This document shows, in pieces, positions 43,427 to 52,033 of a stretch of DNA of 64,000 bases (the first letter of the stretch is position 1; every line of letters starts with the position of its first letter). The notes below the pieces were generated by a model that saw only the letters and a list, made by a program, of their open reading frames with translations, was not told where the DNA came from and did no database searches. The position numbers and the translations under genes were made by a program. This stretch comes from Anaerolineae bacterium (GTDB lineage: Bacteria > Chloroflexota > Anaerolineae > Aggregatilineales > Phototrophicaceae). The stretch spans positions 50,978 through 114,977 of the forward strand of contig JAJECX010000010.1 of assembly GCA_022821805.1 (NCBI GenBank). The letters are read 5' to 3'.

Positions 43427-44452
43427 TTACCTCCCCTCCAGGCTTATACGCGGGTCAATCAGCGGATAAGTCAGATCGATGATCAGCACCGCCAGCGCGC
43501 TCGTTACAATTAAGATGAACGACGTCCCTTGTATCAGCCCAAAATCCTGATTGGCGATGCCGGAATATATCAGCGAGCCCATGCCGTTGTAGACAAACAT
43601 GATCTCCACCAGCACCGATCCGTTGATGAGCGTGCCGATCGACACCGCCAGCGCCGTCATCTGCGGCAGAATCGCATTGCGAATCATATAGCGATACAAG
43701 ACGTAGAAAGGCTTCAAGCCTTTTGCCTGCGCCAGGATCATATAATCTTCGCCCTCAATAGTGACCATCATGCCGCGCATGCCCAGCGCCCAGAAGCCGA
43801 ATGTCACCAGCACAATGGACATCGCCGGCAGGAAGCCGTGATAGAGCACGCTGCCAAAGAATTCGAGCGTGAATTCCGGCGTCGTGCCCCGCGCGTAGGC
43901 GCCCACTTGGGGAAATAACGGTTTCTCATTAACTTTTATCAGGAAACCAAAAATATAAACCAGCAGCAAACTGAAAAGCGCCGGCGGCACAGAGGTAAAG
44001 GTCATCGACATCGGTATCAGCACTTTGAGCCACTTTGGCGTTCGGTACCAAGCCAGCAATGCGCCGCAGAGATTGCCCACCGTGAAGAAGATGACGGTAG
44101 CGATTCCTACCAATCCAATGGTCCAGGGCAGCGCCCGCCCCACCAATTCGTAAACGGTCGCCGGAAAATTCGCCATCGAATAACCGAGATCAAGACGAAG
44201 CGTATTGCCCAGGAATCGAAAATACTGCACATGTAATGGGTCATCGAGACCGAAACGCTTGCGCCAGGCTTCAATTATTAAATCGGCATTTTCAACGTAT
44301 CCCTCGAACTGTGTCATTCGCGCAATCATCGCCTGAATCGGATCGCCTGGCGCCAGACGCGGAATAATGAAGATCAAGGTCGCCGCCACCCAGACGGTCA
44401 GGAAAAACACCAATAGCCGTCGCAGCAAATAATTGAGTGAAAAACTTCCCAT
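43427..44452 (-). CDS. Oligopeptide-type ABC permease (OppB)
   Basis: A 341-residue permease. YLLRRLLVFFLTVWVAATLIFIIPRLAPGDPI is the standard OppB/DppB N-terminus; the EAA loop is EDYMILAQAKGLKPFYVLYRYMIRNAILPQ. I choose the ATG 44450-44452 after AAAAGGG; the frame to 44521 is probably untranslated. It follows the binding-protein gene after a 236-base gap filled with repeats. Confidence 0.9.
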   Translation of the reverse strand: MGSFSLNYLLRRLLVFFLTVWVAATLIFIIPRLAPGDPIQAMIARMTQFEGYVENADLIIEAWRKRFGLDDPLHVQYFRFLGNTLRLDLGYSMANFPATVYELVGRALPWTIGLVGIATVIFFTVGNLCGALLAWYRTPKWLKVLIPMSMTFTSVPPALFSLLLVYIFGFLIKVNEKPLFPQVGAYARGTTPEFTLEFFGSVLYHGFLPAMSIVLVTFGFWALGMRGMMVTIEGEDYMILAQAKGLKPFYVLYRYMIRNAILPQMTALAVSIGTLINGSVLVEIMFVYNGMGSLIYSGIANQDFGLIQGTSFILIVTSALAVLIIDLTYPLIDPRISLEGR

Positions 44453-44546
44453 GTCAGCGCCCTTTTCTATGAAGCGTTCTTCGCTGTGTCTTTGGCGTAA
44501 AACAAAAACATAACCTTGCAAGTATGTAAGAGAGTCGTTCTAGCCA

Positions 44547-44685
44547 GACCCCCATCCCCCAGCCCCTTCCCCCAAAATGAGGGAAGGGGTGCTTTCCGAA
44601 CCGCTGCGTACCACTAAAGCCCCTCCCTCTTTATGCGCCGCGTAGACACTGGCGGTCGGGGAGGGGTTGGGGTGGGGGCAAAGCT
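44547..44685. repeat. Palindromic repeats with nested CGCGTAGACAC, between oppA and oppB
   Basis: CCCCATCCCCCAGCCCCTTCC...GAGGGAAGGGG, then CCCCTCCCTCTTTATG interrupted by GCCGCGTAGACACTGGCGGT (core 44639-44649) before CGGGGAGGGG. The short element has apparently inserted into the second palindrome. Confidence 0.7.
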
Positions 44686-44688
44686 CAA

Positions 44689-46431
44689 TTACATGCCAGC
44701 CTTGCGCAGTTCGGAGATGATCTGATGCGTCGAATGCCACCAGGTCGCCGGGTGGTTGAAGTTGTTATCCGACGTGGGCCAGCCTTCCCAGTAGGTGCTG
44801 TTGAATGGGATCAGCTTGGTCGCCTGGTTCAGCGGCAGGATCGGCAGATCTTCGTAGAAGTACTCATAAGCTTCGAGCACCATCGGAATAACCTGCGGAT
44901 CACCTAGCGGGAGCGTGCCAATCTGAGCGACGATATCGCTGTAAGCCTCATTGTTCATGCCGGACCAACGTACGTGGTTGCTGCCGGAGGAACGCTCGCC
45001 AATCGGAACGTAGTGACGGGCGGTGTAACGATCCATCGAAGCCCAAGGCTCGTTTACCGAACCGCAGGCGTCCCAGTCGGTCGTGGCTTCATAATTGCCA
45101 AAGCGCTTGTTGTCGCCCCAGGTCGGGCCAGCGATAACGGCGGCGCTGGCATTAACGCCAAAGGCGCGCAGCTGCTCAACCAGAACCGACGTGATGCGAC
45201 GCTTCTCGATGAAGCCTTCGTGAACCTGAATCGCCAGGCTCAAGACTTGGCCGTCGGCGTTCTGCCACAAGCCGTCGCCGCCACGCGAGTAGCCATTGGC
45301 GGTCAGCAATTCTTCGGCGGCCATGAGGTCTGATGTCGAGCTCAGCCCCATGCCGGCGTCTTCAATCGCGTCGATGAAGGGGAACATGGCGCCATATTCA
45401 ACGAACATGGTGCGCGAAGGAATCGTCACGCCTTCGTAGGCAACCTCGATGATGTTATCGCGGTCGACGATGTGGTTGATCGCCCAGCGCATATCAGCGT
45501 TGTCCCAAGGCGCAACATCTGTCTGGAAGGACAGCTGCCGCGGGCAGGGATCCAACCATACGAAAGGCATGCCATCGACCCAGGCGAAAATATTGTCGTT
45601 TTGCGCCTGCATCGCCTCAAAGGCGCCCAGGGTGACGTCCATGATGCTGTCAACTTCGTTGTTGACGGCCAAGGTCGTGCGGATCTGGTCGTTGCCGGTG
45701 ATGATCCAGATCAGACGCAGCGGCTCAGGCATCTTCAAAGCGCCAGTCGCAGCGCCCCACCAATCGTCGTTGCGGTCATAGATCCAGTTGGTCTCATCAG
45801 CGTGGGTCAGCGTGTAAGGACCGGAGCCAACAGGCGGGAAGTTCTTGAAGGTGAAGGGGTCTTGGTCGGCCCAGACGTGCTCAGGCATGACCAGCGTGTT
45901 GCCGCCGATCTTGACTGTCAGGAAGTCCAACTGGAAGCGCGGGTTGGGCGCCTTCAGGTTGAACTGAACGGTCGTGGCGTCAACCGCTTCGACGCTGTCA
46001 ATCCAGGTCTGGACGTTGCCAGCGCGCGAGAGCCCGGCGTTTTCCTCTTTACCGAGCAACTCAAAGGTGAAGACGACATCATCGGCATCCAAGGCTTCGC
46101 CATCGGACCAAGCCGAACCTTCGCGCAGGTTCAAAGTCCAGACATCGAGCGAATCATTGCTGGATGCGCTCGCCGCCAACCAAGGCATGACCTCGCCGGT
46201 TTCGTAGTTCAGGATGAACAGCGGCTCAAATACGGCTTGACCCAGACCACCATTGCTAAGATTGTTGGGCACAAAGGGATTGTAGTTGTCAAAGGCGGGT
46301 TGGGGACCGACGCGACCGTCACGGTCGAAGATCGCGGTATCTTCGCGCGCCACATCTTGCGCCACAGCCGTGAAGCTAAAGGACGCCACCATGACGGCGA
46401 GAAGAACGAAAAGTACGGTTCTTGCATTCAT
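44689..46431 (-). CDS. Oligopeptide-type ABC substrate-binding protein (family 5)
   Basis: A 580-residue SBP_bac_5 receptor. The signal peptide is MNARTVLFVLLAVMVASFSFTAVAQ. Family blocks are FEPLFILNYETGEVMPWLAASASSND, WTLNLREGSAWSDGEALDADDVVFTFELL, PPVGSGPYTL and DMRWAINHIVDRDNII. The ATG 46429-46431 follows GGAG; the frame to 46542 is open but precedes the signal peptide. It is first in the transport operon. Family-5 receptors bind peptides, but also sialic acid or oligosaccharides; with NanE and ROK genes in the cluster an amino-sugar ligand is possible. Confidence 0.9.
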   Translation of the reverse strand: MNARTVLFVLLAVMVASFSFTAVAQDVAREDTAIFDRDGRVGPQPAFDNYNPFVPNNLSNGGLGQAVFEPLFILNYETGEVMPWLAASASSNDSLDVWTLNLREGSAWSDGEALDADDVVFTFELLGKEENAGLSRAGNVQTWIDSVEAVDATTVQFNLKAPNPRFQLDFLTVKIGGNTLVMPEHVWADQDPFTFKNFPPVGSGPYTLTHADETNWIYDRNDDWWGAATGALKMPEPLRLIWIITGNDQIRTTLAVNNEVDSIMDVTLGAFEAMQAQNDNIFAWVDGMPFVWLDPCPRQLSFQTDVAPWDNADMRWAINHIVDRDNIIEVAYEGVTIPSRTMFVEYGAMFPFIDAIEDAGMGLSSTSDLMAAEELLTANGYSRGGDGLWQNADGQVLSLAIQVHEGFIEKRRITSVLVEQLRAFGVNASAAVIAGPTWGDNKRFGNYEATTDWDACGSVNEPWASMDRYTARHYVPIGERSSGSNHVRWSGMNNEAYSDIVAQIGTLPLGDPQVIPMVLEAYEYFYEDLPILPLNQATKLIPFNSTYWEGWPTSDNNFNHPATWWHSTHQIISELRKAGM

Positions 46432-46492
46432 GCGTTGTACTCCTACAACTATTGAATAGATGATTTGCGTTCGCCGACTCCGAAACTGGTTT

Positions 46493-46512
46493 GTCATTCG
46501 GTTCCGAATGAC
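46493..46512. promoter_or_regulatory. Dyad upstream of the transporter operon, candidate operator
   Basis: GTCATTCGG and CCGAATGAC, nine-base perfect arms separated by two bases, lie 62 bases upstream of the binding-protein start and 72 bases past the regulator stop. The tiny loop argues for an operator over a hairpin. Confidence 0.45.
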
Positions 46513-46583
46513 GGGCGCGTCAGCGGCGCCCAGGATTTCCAAAGCTTGGATCGTTTATTGCCTTTCGATAGCGCCTCCTCTCT

Positions 46584-47768
46584 CTATGTCTCGACTACTC
46601 TGTCGACGCCGACAGACGGCGCCGCCGTCGACGATCGGATGCGCAACTGAGTCGGCACAGTATAGCTGCGCGGCGCCAGGTTGCCACCGCCCAGCCCTTC
46701 CAATAGCATTTGCGAAGCCACCTTGCCCAACTCGTAGGCGTCTTGTGAAACAGTCGTCAAGGGCACGCCGATATGCGACGCCATGCCGATATCGTCAAAG
46801 CCGACAATGGAAACATCATCCGGCACCGTGAATCCCAGGTTGCGCAACGCGCTCATGGCGATGATTGCCAGAATGTCATTGATGCACACAATCGCCGTCG
46901 GTCTTGGACCATCCGTGTCAGTAAAGCGCTCCACCTGCTTTATGACGTGCCGGCTCTGTGAACCGACCAGGCTGTAAATGTCGGTCTCATGGAATTCGTG
47001 GCGGTCCGGCGGGCTGATTCTCCAAGGCTCGCGCGCAAGAACCCCGTGCTCCTCAAGAGCGGCTATGAAGCCGCGCCGCCGCTCGTTTATCGGCTGCAAG
47101 TCATCGATATTCGGCATCAACAGCACAATATGCCGATGACCCAACTCGATAATATGACGAACCAGTTCATACGAGCCGCCAAAGTTATCGCTTGCCACAC
47201 AGTCCGCCCGAATCCCCGCCACCGGCCGATCCATGAAGACTATTGGCATCTCCCGGCGCTGATACTCAGCCAATATCCTTTTCGTCTCCGCCGTCGGTTT
47301 CGCGTTCGCCCACAGCATCAGCCCGGCAACATCATCATCGAGCAGTTGCTGCAAGATCCGCGCCTCATCTTCGCGGTCCTGCGAATTGCTGAATATCACC
47401 TGATACCCAGCCGAACGCAACTCCGTCTGCGCGCTGCTGAGGATATTGGTGTGGATCTCGTTGTGGAAACTGCAAGTGAGGTAACCGATAGACCGATTGG
47501 CTGTATGATCCTGCGGCTGATACACCACAAATGTGCCGCGACCGGCTGTACGTTTGATTAAGCCTTCGACCTCCAGCCGCTGCAATGCGATCCGCACCGT
47601 CGTACGGCTGATATCGAGATGGCGCGCCAACTGCATCTCGGTCGGGATGCGCTCGCCAAACCGCCATCGACCAGAAACAGTAAGCCGCCGCAATTGGTTG
47701 TGCAACTGCACATGCAGCGAAATGTAACTGTTGTGATCGAGTCGGATATTATCGAGTTTTTCTGGCAT
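46584..47768 (-). CDS. GntR-HTH/LacI-sensor transcriptional regulator (AraR type)
   Basis: A 394-residue repressor with a GntR winged helix at residues 10-75 (SLHVQLHNQLRRL, FGERIPTEMQLARHLDISRTTVRIALQRLEVEGLIKRTAGRGTFVV) and a LacI-type sugar-binding sensor domain from 90 on (IGYLTCSFHNEIHTNIL, GLMLWANAKP, VSIVGFDDIGMASHIGVPLTTVSQD). This domain pair is that of AraR. ATG 47766-47768 is chosen; a longer frame to 47840 would run through its own operator. It heads the leftward catabolic cluster and is expected to respond to a sugar. Confidence 0.88.
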   Translation of the reverse strand: MPEKLDNIRLDHNSYISLHVQLHNQLRRLTVSGRWRFGERIPTEMQLARHLDISRTTVRIALQRLEVEGLIKRTAGRGTFVVYQPQDHTANRSIGYLTCSFHNEIHTNILSSAQTELRSAGYQVIFSNSQDREDEARILQQLLDDDVAGLMLWANAKPTAETKRILAEYQRREMPIVFMDRPVAGIRADCVASDNFGGSYELVRHIIELGHRHIVLLMPNIDDLQPINERRRGFIAALEEHGVLAREPWRISPPDRHEFHETDIYSLVGSQSRHVIKQVERFTDTDGPRPTAIVCINDILAIIAMSALRNLGFTVPDDVSIVGFDDIGMASHIGVPLTTVSQDAYELGKVASQMLLEGLGGGNLAPRSYTVPTQLRIRSSTAAPSVGVDRVVET

Positions 47769-47800
47769 AAAATCTGGCGCGCGCGCAAAGAACTGTTTTG

Positions 47801-47826
47801 AAATGTACACAAATGTATGTACAATG
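47801..47826. promoter_or_regulatory. Candidate autoregulatory operator (AraR-like box)
   Basis: TGTACAC...GTGTACA-type half-sites: on the minus strand TTGTACATACA then TTGTGTACATTT. It resembles the Bacillus AraR box (ATTTGTACGTACAAAT) and lies over the transcription start of the regulator gene. Confidence 0.6.
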
Positions 47827-47830
47827 CGCG

Positions 47831-47859
47831 AATATAGCATGGTCTCTTCATGTGTGCAA
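47831..47859 (-). promoter_or_regulatory. Promoter of the regulator gene
   Basis: On the minus strand -35 TTGCAC (47854-47859), 17-base spacer, -10 TATATT (47831-47836). The operator follows directly, so bound repressor would block initiation. Confidence 0.65.
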
Positions 47860-48033
47860 TAGACGAATTCTCATGACATTTTTTGTGTCGAATGCTGACT
47901 GCGGAATATCGCGCGCCAAATTCAGCACGGGTTGTGATAAGATTCAGCCTGCTCGCGCCATGCGCCACAATCGGCGCTCCATGAGCGGGCGAATTAGCAT
48001 TCGATTACTCGGTAAAGGATTAGTACCAACGCT

Positions 48034-48417
48034 GTGGAAGCCAATCGTAGTCAAACCGGCTGCCTAAAGACTACCGTCATCCTGGTCGGTACCGCGATCG
48101 TCTTCATCGCCGCCATCATCTTGATCGGCGACTTAAAATGCGCCCACGATGTCGAAGAATGGTGGATGCCACTCTATCCCAATGGCAAGACGGTGGACTT
48201 CCAGTATGATCTCTTTCGTCCCCGCGCCTGGGGCACAACCACCTGGATCATGACCACCACCGATGATGTCGAAACAGTTAAGCAATTCTACCGCGACACG
48301 CGCCTGTTCACGCTGAAGAACAAAACCCGCGGTCTCGCTTGGGGAGATTCCAAGGTTGAGCCGCTTGAAGATGGCTCGGGCAGTCGCATCATCCTGCTCA
48401 GCGTTTGCGGCATTTAG
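48034..48417 (+). CDS. Small single-pass membrane protein of unknown function
   Basis: A 127-residue protein with one membrane segment (TTVILVGTAIVFIAAIILIG, about 13-32) and an external domain of about 95 residues (MPLYPNGKTVDFQYD, TTTDDVETVKQFYRDT, VEPLEDGSGSRIILLSVC). The outer domain pattern is common in predicted lipid- or surface-facing proteins but I cannot name a family. The start is a GTG at 48034 with AAAGGA 12 bases away, so the start is uncertain. It lies between the regulator and the epimerase. Confidence 0.6.
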   Translation: MEANRSQTGCLKTTVILVGTAIVFIAAIILIGDLKCAHDVEEWWMPLYPNGKTVDFQYDLFRPRAWGTTTWIMTTTDDVETVKQFYRDTRLFTLKNKTRGLAWGDSKVEPLEDGSGSRIILLSVCGI

Positions 48418-48438
48418 CGGACGCGCGAGACTATCGCT

Positions 48439-49326
48439 ATGAAAATCGCCGCTTTTCCAAAATGTTATCTCGATGACATCGCGGGCCATCGCTCAATGTC
48501 CGTCTTCGACTGGATCGACATGGCGCGCGCGCTAGACGCTGATGGCTTGGAAATGTACGAAGGCTTCTTCACAAGCCTCGCGGACGACTACATCCTGAGC
48601 GTCCGCGACGCCATCTATGAAGCCGGCTTCGACATGCCGATGCTCTGCTGCTCGCCGGACTTCACCAATCCCGACCGCGAAGAACGCAAACGCGCGGTCG
48701 AACATGAGGCGAAGATGATCCGCGTCACTAAACTCCTCGGCGGCGATGGCGCCGTCTGCCGCGTCCTCAGCGGTCAACGCTACCCGCAGGTCAGCCGCGA
48801 GCAAGGCATCGAATGGGTCGCCGCGTGCATTGAGCAGGTGCTGCCGGTCGCGCGCGAGCACAAGGTCATCCTCGGCTTGGAGAACCACTACAAAGACGGC
48901 TTCTGGCGCTATCCCGAATTCGCCCAGAAAATGGACGTCTTCCTCGAACTGCTGAATGCCATCCCCGAGCGCGAGTGCTTTGGCGTACAATATGACCCGT
49001 CAAACGCCATCGTCGCCGGCGACGATCCCATCGAATTGCTGCGCGCAGTGGCCGACCGCGTCGTCAGCATGCACGCCAGCGACCGCTTCTTGACCGAGGG
49101 GTATTCGCTCGCCGATCTGGGCGAAAGCGACGGCGCCATCGGCTACACGGAGGCCTTGCAGCACGGCGTCACCGGCCGCGGGCTGAACGACTACGACACC
49201 ATATTCCAGATCCTGAGCGATGTCGGCTACGATGGCTGGGTAAGCATCGAAGACGGCATGAATGGCATGGATGAGATGCGCGAATCGCTCGAATTCCTGC
49301 ACAAGATGCGCGACAGGTATTTCTGA
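48439..49326 (+). CDS. Sugar phosphate isomerase/epimerase (AP endonuclease 2 fold)
   Basis: A 295-residue TIM barrel of the xylose-isomerase-like family. Metal ligands are visible in LGLENHYKDGFW (Glu), GVQYDPSNAIVAGDDP (Asp), VSMHASDRF (His) and WVSIEDGMNG (Glu). Such proteins interconvert keto-sugars (tagatose/fructose or ulosonate types). It starts 21 bases after the membrane protein. With the zinc dehydrogenase and HUMPS decarboxylase downstream it suggests a small sugar-acid route. Confidence 0.85.
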   Translation: MKIAAFPKCYLDDIAGHRSMSVFDWIDMARALDADGLEMYEGFFTSLADDYILSVRDAIYEAGFDMPMLCCSPDFTNPDREERKRAVEHEAKMIRVTKLLGGDGAVCRVLSGQRYPQVSREQGIEWVAACIEQVLPVAREHKVILGLENHYKDGFWRYPEFAQKMDVFLELLNAIPERECFGVQYDPSNAIVAGDDPIELLRAVADRVVSMHASDRFLTEGYSLADLGESDGAIGYTEALQHGVTGRGLNDYDTIFQILSDVGYDGWVSIEDGMNGMDEMRESLEFLHKMRDRYF

Positions 49327-49386
49327 GTCCCGAAAAGTACCAGGGGCGCCGTCGCTCGCTTCATGCGGCACTGTCGAGAAATGTGC

Positions 49387-49392
49387 TATACT
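49387..49392 (+). promoter_or_regulatory. Extended -10 (TGCTATACT) upstream of the second Uma2 gene
   Basis: TATACT preceded by TGC, 33 bases before the Uma2 ATG; no clear -35, as extended -10 promoters allow. Confidence 0.4.
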
Positions 49393-49425
49393 CGGCATAA
49401 TTAGGCGCTAAGCTAAGAGTACACC

Positions 49426-50001
49426 ATGGCGATCCAAGAGAAACTTTACACAGTTGACGATGTCTGGGATCTTTCGCATCGCCCGGAAAACCAGAACCAG
49501 TATTTTTATCTCATTGATGGGGAGTTGTATTGGGATATGCCACCAGGTGGAGAACACGGAGATTTGGCCAGTGAATTAATCTTTCGCTTGAAGTCATTTG
49601 CGGAAGGACAGGACTTGGGCAAATTCACCGTGGAAACCGGCTATTATCCGCCCAATGACCGCCACACCGTGCTAGGGCCTGATGTCGCCTTTATCAGCAA
49701 AGCGCGGGCGCCAAAGCCATTTCCCAAGAAGTTCGTGCCGGCAATGCCCGACTTAGCGATCGAAATCAAGTCTCCTACCGATTCATTGCAAGAAGTCCGA
49801 CGCAAAGCCGCCGTGTACTTGGCCAATGGCACAGCTCTGGTATGGATCGTTTTGCCGGCGGAAAAAGGTGTGGATGTCTGCCGCGCTAGCGCAGTCTCCG
49901 GGCTGAATATTGAATTTATCGGGCGAGATGGCAACCTGTCGGGTGAGGGGGTTTTGCCCGGCTTCAAACTGGAGCTTAAGTTGCTTTTCCCCGACTCCTG
50001 A
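49426..50001 (+). CDS. Uma2 family (DUF820) putative nuclease
   Basis: A 191-residue protein with the Uma2 pattern: YTVDDVWDLSHRPENQNQYFYLIDGELYWDMPPGGEHGDLASEL, PDVAFISKAR, MPDLAIEIKSPTD with the catalytic D...E.K triad, and GTALVWIVLPAEKGVDV. The role of Uma2 proteins is unknown. It separates the epimerase from the dehydrogenase and has its own promoter, so it may be a late insertion. Distinct in sequence from the copy at 11232. Confidence 0.85.
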   Translation: MAIQEKLYTVDDVWDLSHRPENQNQYFYLIDGELYWDMPPGGEHGDLASELIFRLKSFAEGQDLGKFTVETGYYPPNDRHTVLGPDVAFISKARAPKPFPKKFVPAMPDLAIEIKSPTDSLQEVRRKAAVYLANGTALVWIVLPAEKGVDVCRASAVSGLNIEFIGRDGNLSGEGVLPGFKLELKLLFPDS

Positions 50002-50082
50002 GCGCGCCGAAGCCCAACAATCTAACTGTATGCAATTGCCTGCTCCGTCCTGCAAATCTTTACATGTAAAGGACCTTGTTGA

Positions 50083-51129
50083 ATGGAAGCACTCATCAAA
50101 TACGGACGCGATGACAAAAATGTCGAACTACGCGATATCCCCCAGCCGCCCGATCCCAAGCCGGGCGATGTCGTGGTCGAAGTGCGCGCTGGCGGCGTCT
50201 GCGGCAGCGACATCCACATGTGGCGCAATCAACAAAGCTGGGCGATCACGCTGCCATTGGTGCTGGGTCACGAATTCTGCGGGACGATCGCCACAGTCGG
50301 CGCGGGCGTGGAACGCTTCAAAGTCGGCGACCGCGTCGCGGTCGAGACGGCGGCTGAGGTCTGCGGCAACTGCGCCTACTGTCATTCCGGCGATTACAAT
50401 CAATGCCCGCATCGGCTCGGATACGGCGCTCTAATTGACGGCTCATTCACCCAATACGTCACCGCGCGTCAGGCGATCCTGCACCATATTCCCGACAACG
50501 TGTCCTTCGAGCAGGCTTCGCTGACCGAGCCAATCTGCGTCGCCTACAACGCCCTGGTCGAGAAAACGCCCGTCGTCCGCCCGGGCGATACCGTCGTCAT
50601 CCAGGGTCCCGGCCCCATCGGCATGATGGCGCTATTCGCAGCCAAACTCCGCGGCGCCAGTGAAATCGTCATGCTCGGAACCAAAGTCGACAAGCAGCGC
50701 CTTGCCGTCGCGGCCGACATCGGCGCGACCCAGACACTGAATATCGACGAAGCCGACCCGCTCGAGCTGGTCCGCTCGCTGGGCGATGGCTATGGCGCTG
50801 ACTTGGTCGTCGATTGCAGCGGCGTCAGCATCGCCCTCAAGCAGGCGATGGTGCTGGTCCGCCCCAACGGCATCATCACCAAAATCGGCTGGGGACCGCA
50901 GCCCTTGGGCTTCAACCTCGATCCGCTGGTGCAGAAAGCGGTCACGCTGCAAGGCTGCTTCAGCCATTTATACTCGACCTGGGAGCGGGCGCTGGCGCTG
51001 CTCTCCAGCGGCCAGATCGATCTGACGCCAATCATCGGCGGCGTCTATCCGCTAGGCGAATGGGAAGAAGCCTTCGAGCAGATGGAAGCGGGGGTCAACG
51101 TCAAGTCGGTTCTCGTGCCAGCTACATAA
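50083..51129 (+). CDS. Zinc-dependent medium-chain dehydrogenase (threonine/sorbitol type)
   Basis: A 348-residue MDR dehydrogenase. Catalytic-zinc ligands are C40 (GVCGSD), H63 and E64 (GHEF); structural-zinc cysteines are C94, C97, C100 and C108 (CGNCAYCHSGDYNQC). The nucleotide site is VIQGPGPIGMMALFAA. The pair with the epimerase upstream and the HUMPS decarboxylase downstream suggests oxidation of a sugar acid or polyol. About the same size as the dehydrogenase at 10180 but not a recent duplicate. Confidence 0.87.
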   Translation: MEALIKYGRDDKNVELRDIPQPPDPKPGDVVVEVRAGGVCGSDIHMWRNQQSWAITLPLVLGHEFCGTIATVGAGVERFKVGDRVAVETAAEVCGNCAYCHSGDYNQCPHRLGYGALIDGSFTQYVTARQAILHHIPDNVSFEQASLTEPICVAYNALVEKTPVVRPGDTVVIQGPGPIGMMALFAAKLRGASEIVMLGTKVDKQRLAVAADIGATQTLNIDEADPLELVRSLGDGYGADLVVDCSGVSIALKQAMVLVRPNGIITKIGWGPQPLGFNLDPLVQKAVTLQGCFSHLYSTWERALALLSSGQIDLTPIIGGVYPLGEWEEAFEQMEAGVNVKSVLVPAT

Positions 51130-51138
51130 ATTGAAATG

Positions 51139-51187
51139 TGTAGGGGCGACCGGCGGTCAGTGTCTACGCGACCTATCAGGTCGCCCG
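51139..51187. repeat. GTAGGGGCG repeat with nested GTGTCTACGCG
   Basis: TGTAGGGGCGAC, then CGGCGGTCAGTGTCTAC, then GCGACCTATCAGGTCGCCCG. GCGAC occurs on both sides of the inserted 17 bases, like a target duplication. Confidence 0.7.
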
Positions 51188-51200
51188 CCGAAGCGCAGAC

Positions 51201-51250
51201 CGTAGGGGCGACTGACCCGCTGTGTCTACGCGCGGCGGTGGGTCGCCCGA
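51201..51250. repeat. Second GTAGGGGCG repeat with nested GTGTCTACGCG
   Basis: CGTAGGGGCGACTGACCCGC, then TGTGTCTACGCGCGGCGG, then TGGGTCGCCCG. Core at 51222-51232. Canonical copies read directly from GGGGCGA to TGGGTCGCCCG. Confidence 0.7.
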
Positions 51251-51275
51251 ACACAACATAACGGAGAACAGCAAA

Positions 51276-51944
51276 TTGGACGCCAAAATCCAAATCTCAA
51301 TTGATGTCATCGACCTCGACGAAGCGCTCGACCTCGCCCGCGCCTCGGTCAAAGCCGGCGTCGACTGGCTCGAAGTTGGCACGCCGCTCCTGCTCGCCGA
51401 AGGCTTGCATGCAGTCCGCGCCTTCCGCTCCGCCTTCCCTGATACGCCCATCGTCGTCGACCTCAAGACGATGGATGGCGCCGGGCTGGAAGCTGAGATG
51501 ATGTTCAAAGCCGGCGGCGATATGGTCGTCGTTATGGGCCAGGCGCATGACGCCAGCATCATCGAGCAAGTCAAAATGGCGAAGCGCTACGGCAAAGAGG
51601 TGATGTGCGATGTCATGCTCTGCCCCGACAAACCGGGCCGCGCCCGTCAGGCGCAAGGCATGGGGGTCGATTACATCATCGTGCACACCGGCTTCGACGA
51701 GCGCAACATGATCCCCGGGCTCAGCCCGCTCGATGATCTCGAAGCTGTGCTGGCCGCCGTCGATATCCCGGTGCAAGCAGTCGGCGGCTTAACGGTGCCG
51801 CAAGCGATAGAGACGCTTGCCCTGGGCGCCGAAATCGTCGTCTTCGGCGCGCCCCTGGTCATCAGCGGCAAAGAGTTCAAAGCGGCTGATCCCAATTTCG
51901 ACCGTCAATTGCGCGAGATCGTCAAATCCGTCCGCGAGGCTTGA
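51276..51944 (+). CDS. HUMPS/KGPDC family decarboxylase or hexulose-6-phosphate synthase
   Basis: A 222-residue orotidine-decarboxylase-superfamily enzyme. IQISIDVIDLDEALDLA, VDWLEVGTPLLLAEG, the metal motif PIVVDLKTMDG (DxKxxD), GGDMVVVMGQAHD and VQAVGGLTVPQAIETLALGAEIVVFG are the family. It is either 3-keto-L-gulonate-6-phosphate decarboxylase or 3-hexulose-6-phosphate synthase. The start is a TTG with CGGAGAA before it. It follows the zinc dehydrogenase and epimerase, pointing to a sugar-acid route. Confidence 0.85.
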   Translation: MDAKIQISIDVIDLDEALDLARASVKAGVDWLEVGTPLLLAEGLHAVRAFRSAFPDTPIVVDLKTMDGAGLEAEMMFKAGGDMVVVMGQAHDASIIEQVKMAKRYGKEVMCDVMLCPDKPGRARQAQGMGVDYIIVHTGFDERNMIPGLSPLDDLEAVLAAVDIPVQAVGGLTVPQAIETLALGAEIVVFGAPLVISGKEFKAADPNFDRQLREIVKSVREA

Positions 51945-51978
51945 GACCATTCATTGCATGCTGGCGAGGGTCGAATTA

Positions 51979-52007
51979 TTGTCAAGACTCGCCGCTACCG
52001 CTAGAAT
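51979..52007 (+). promoter_or_regulatory. Promoter of the restriction-modification pair
   Basis: -35 TTGTCA (51979-51984), 17-base spacer, -10 TAGAAT (52002-52007); GGGAGGGA lies before the methyltransferase ATG. Confidence 0.65.
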
Positions 52008-52033
52008 ATACATAATGACTCCGGGAGGGATTA

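Noticed and set aside
45472..46455. 327-codon plus-strand open frame
   Set aside because: Antisense to the family-5 receptor gene and without signal peptide or motifs.
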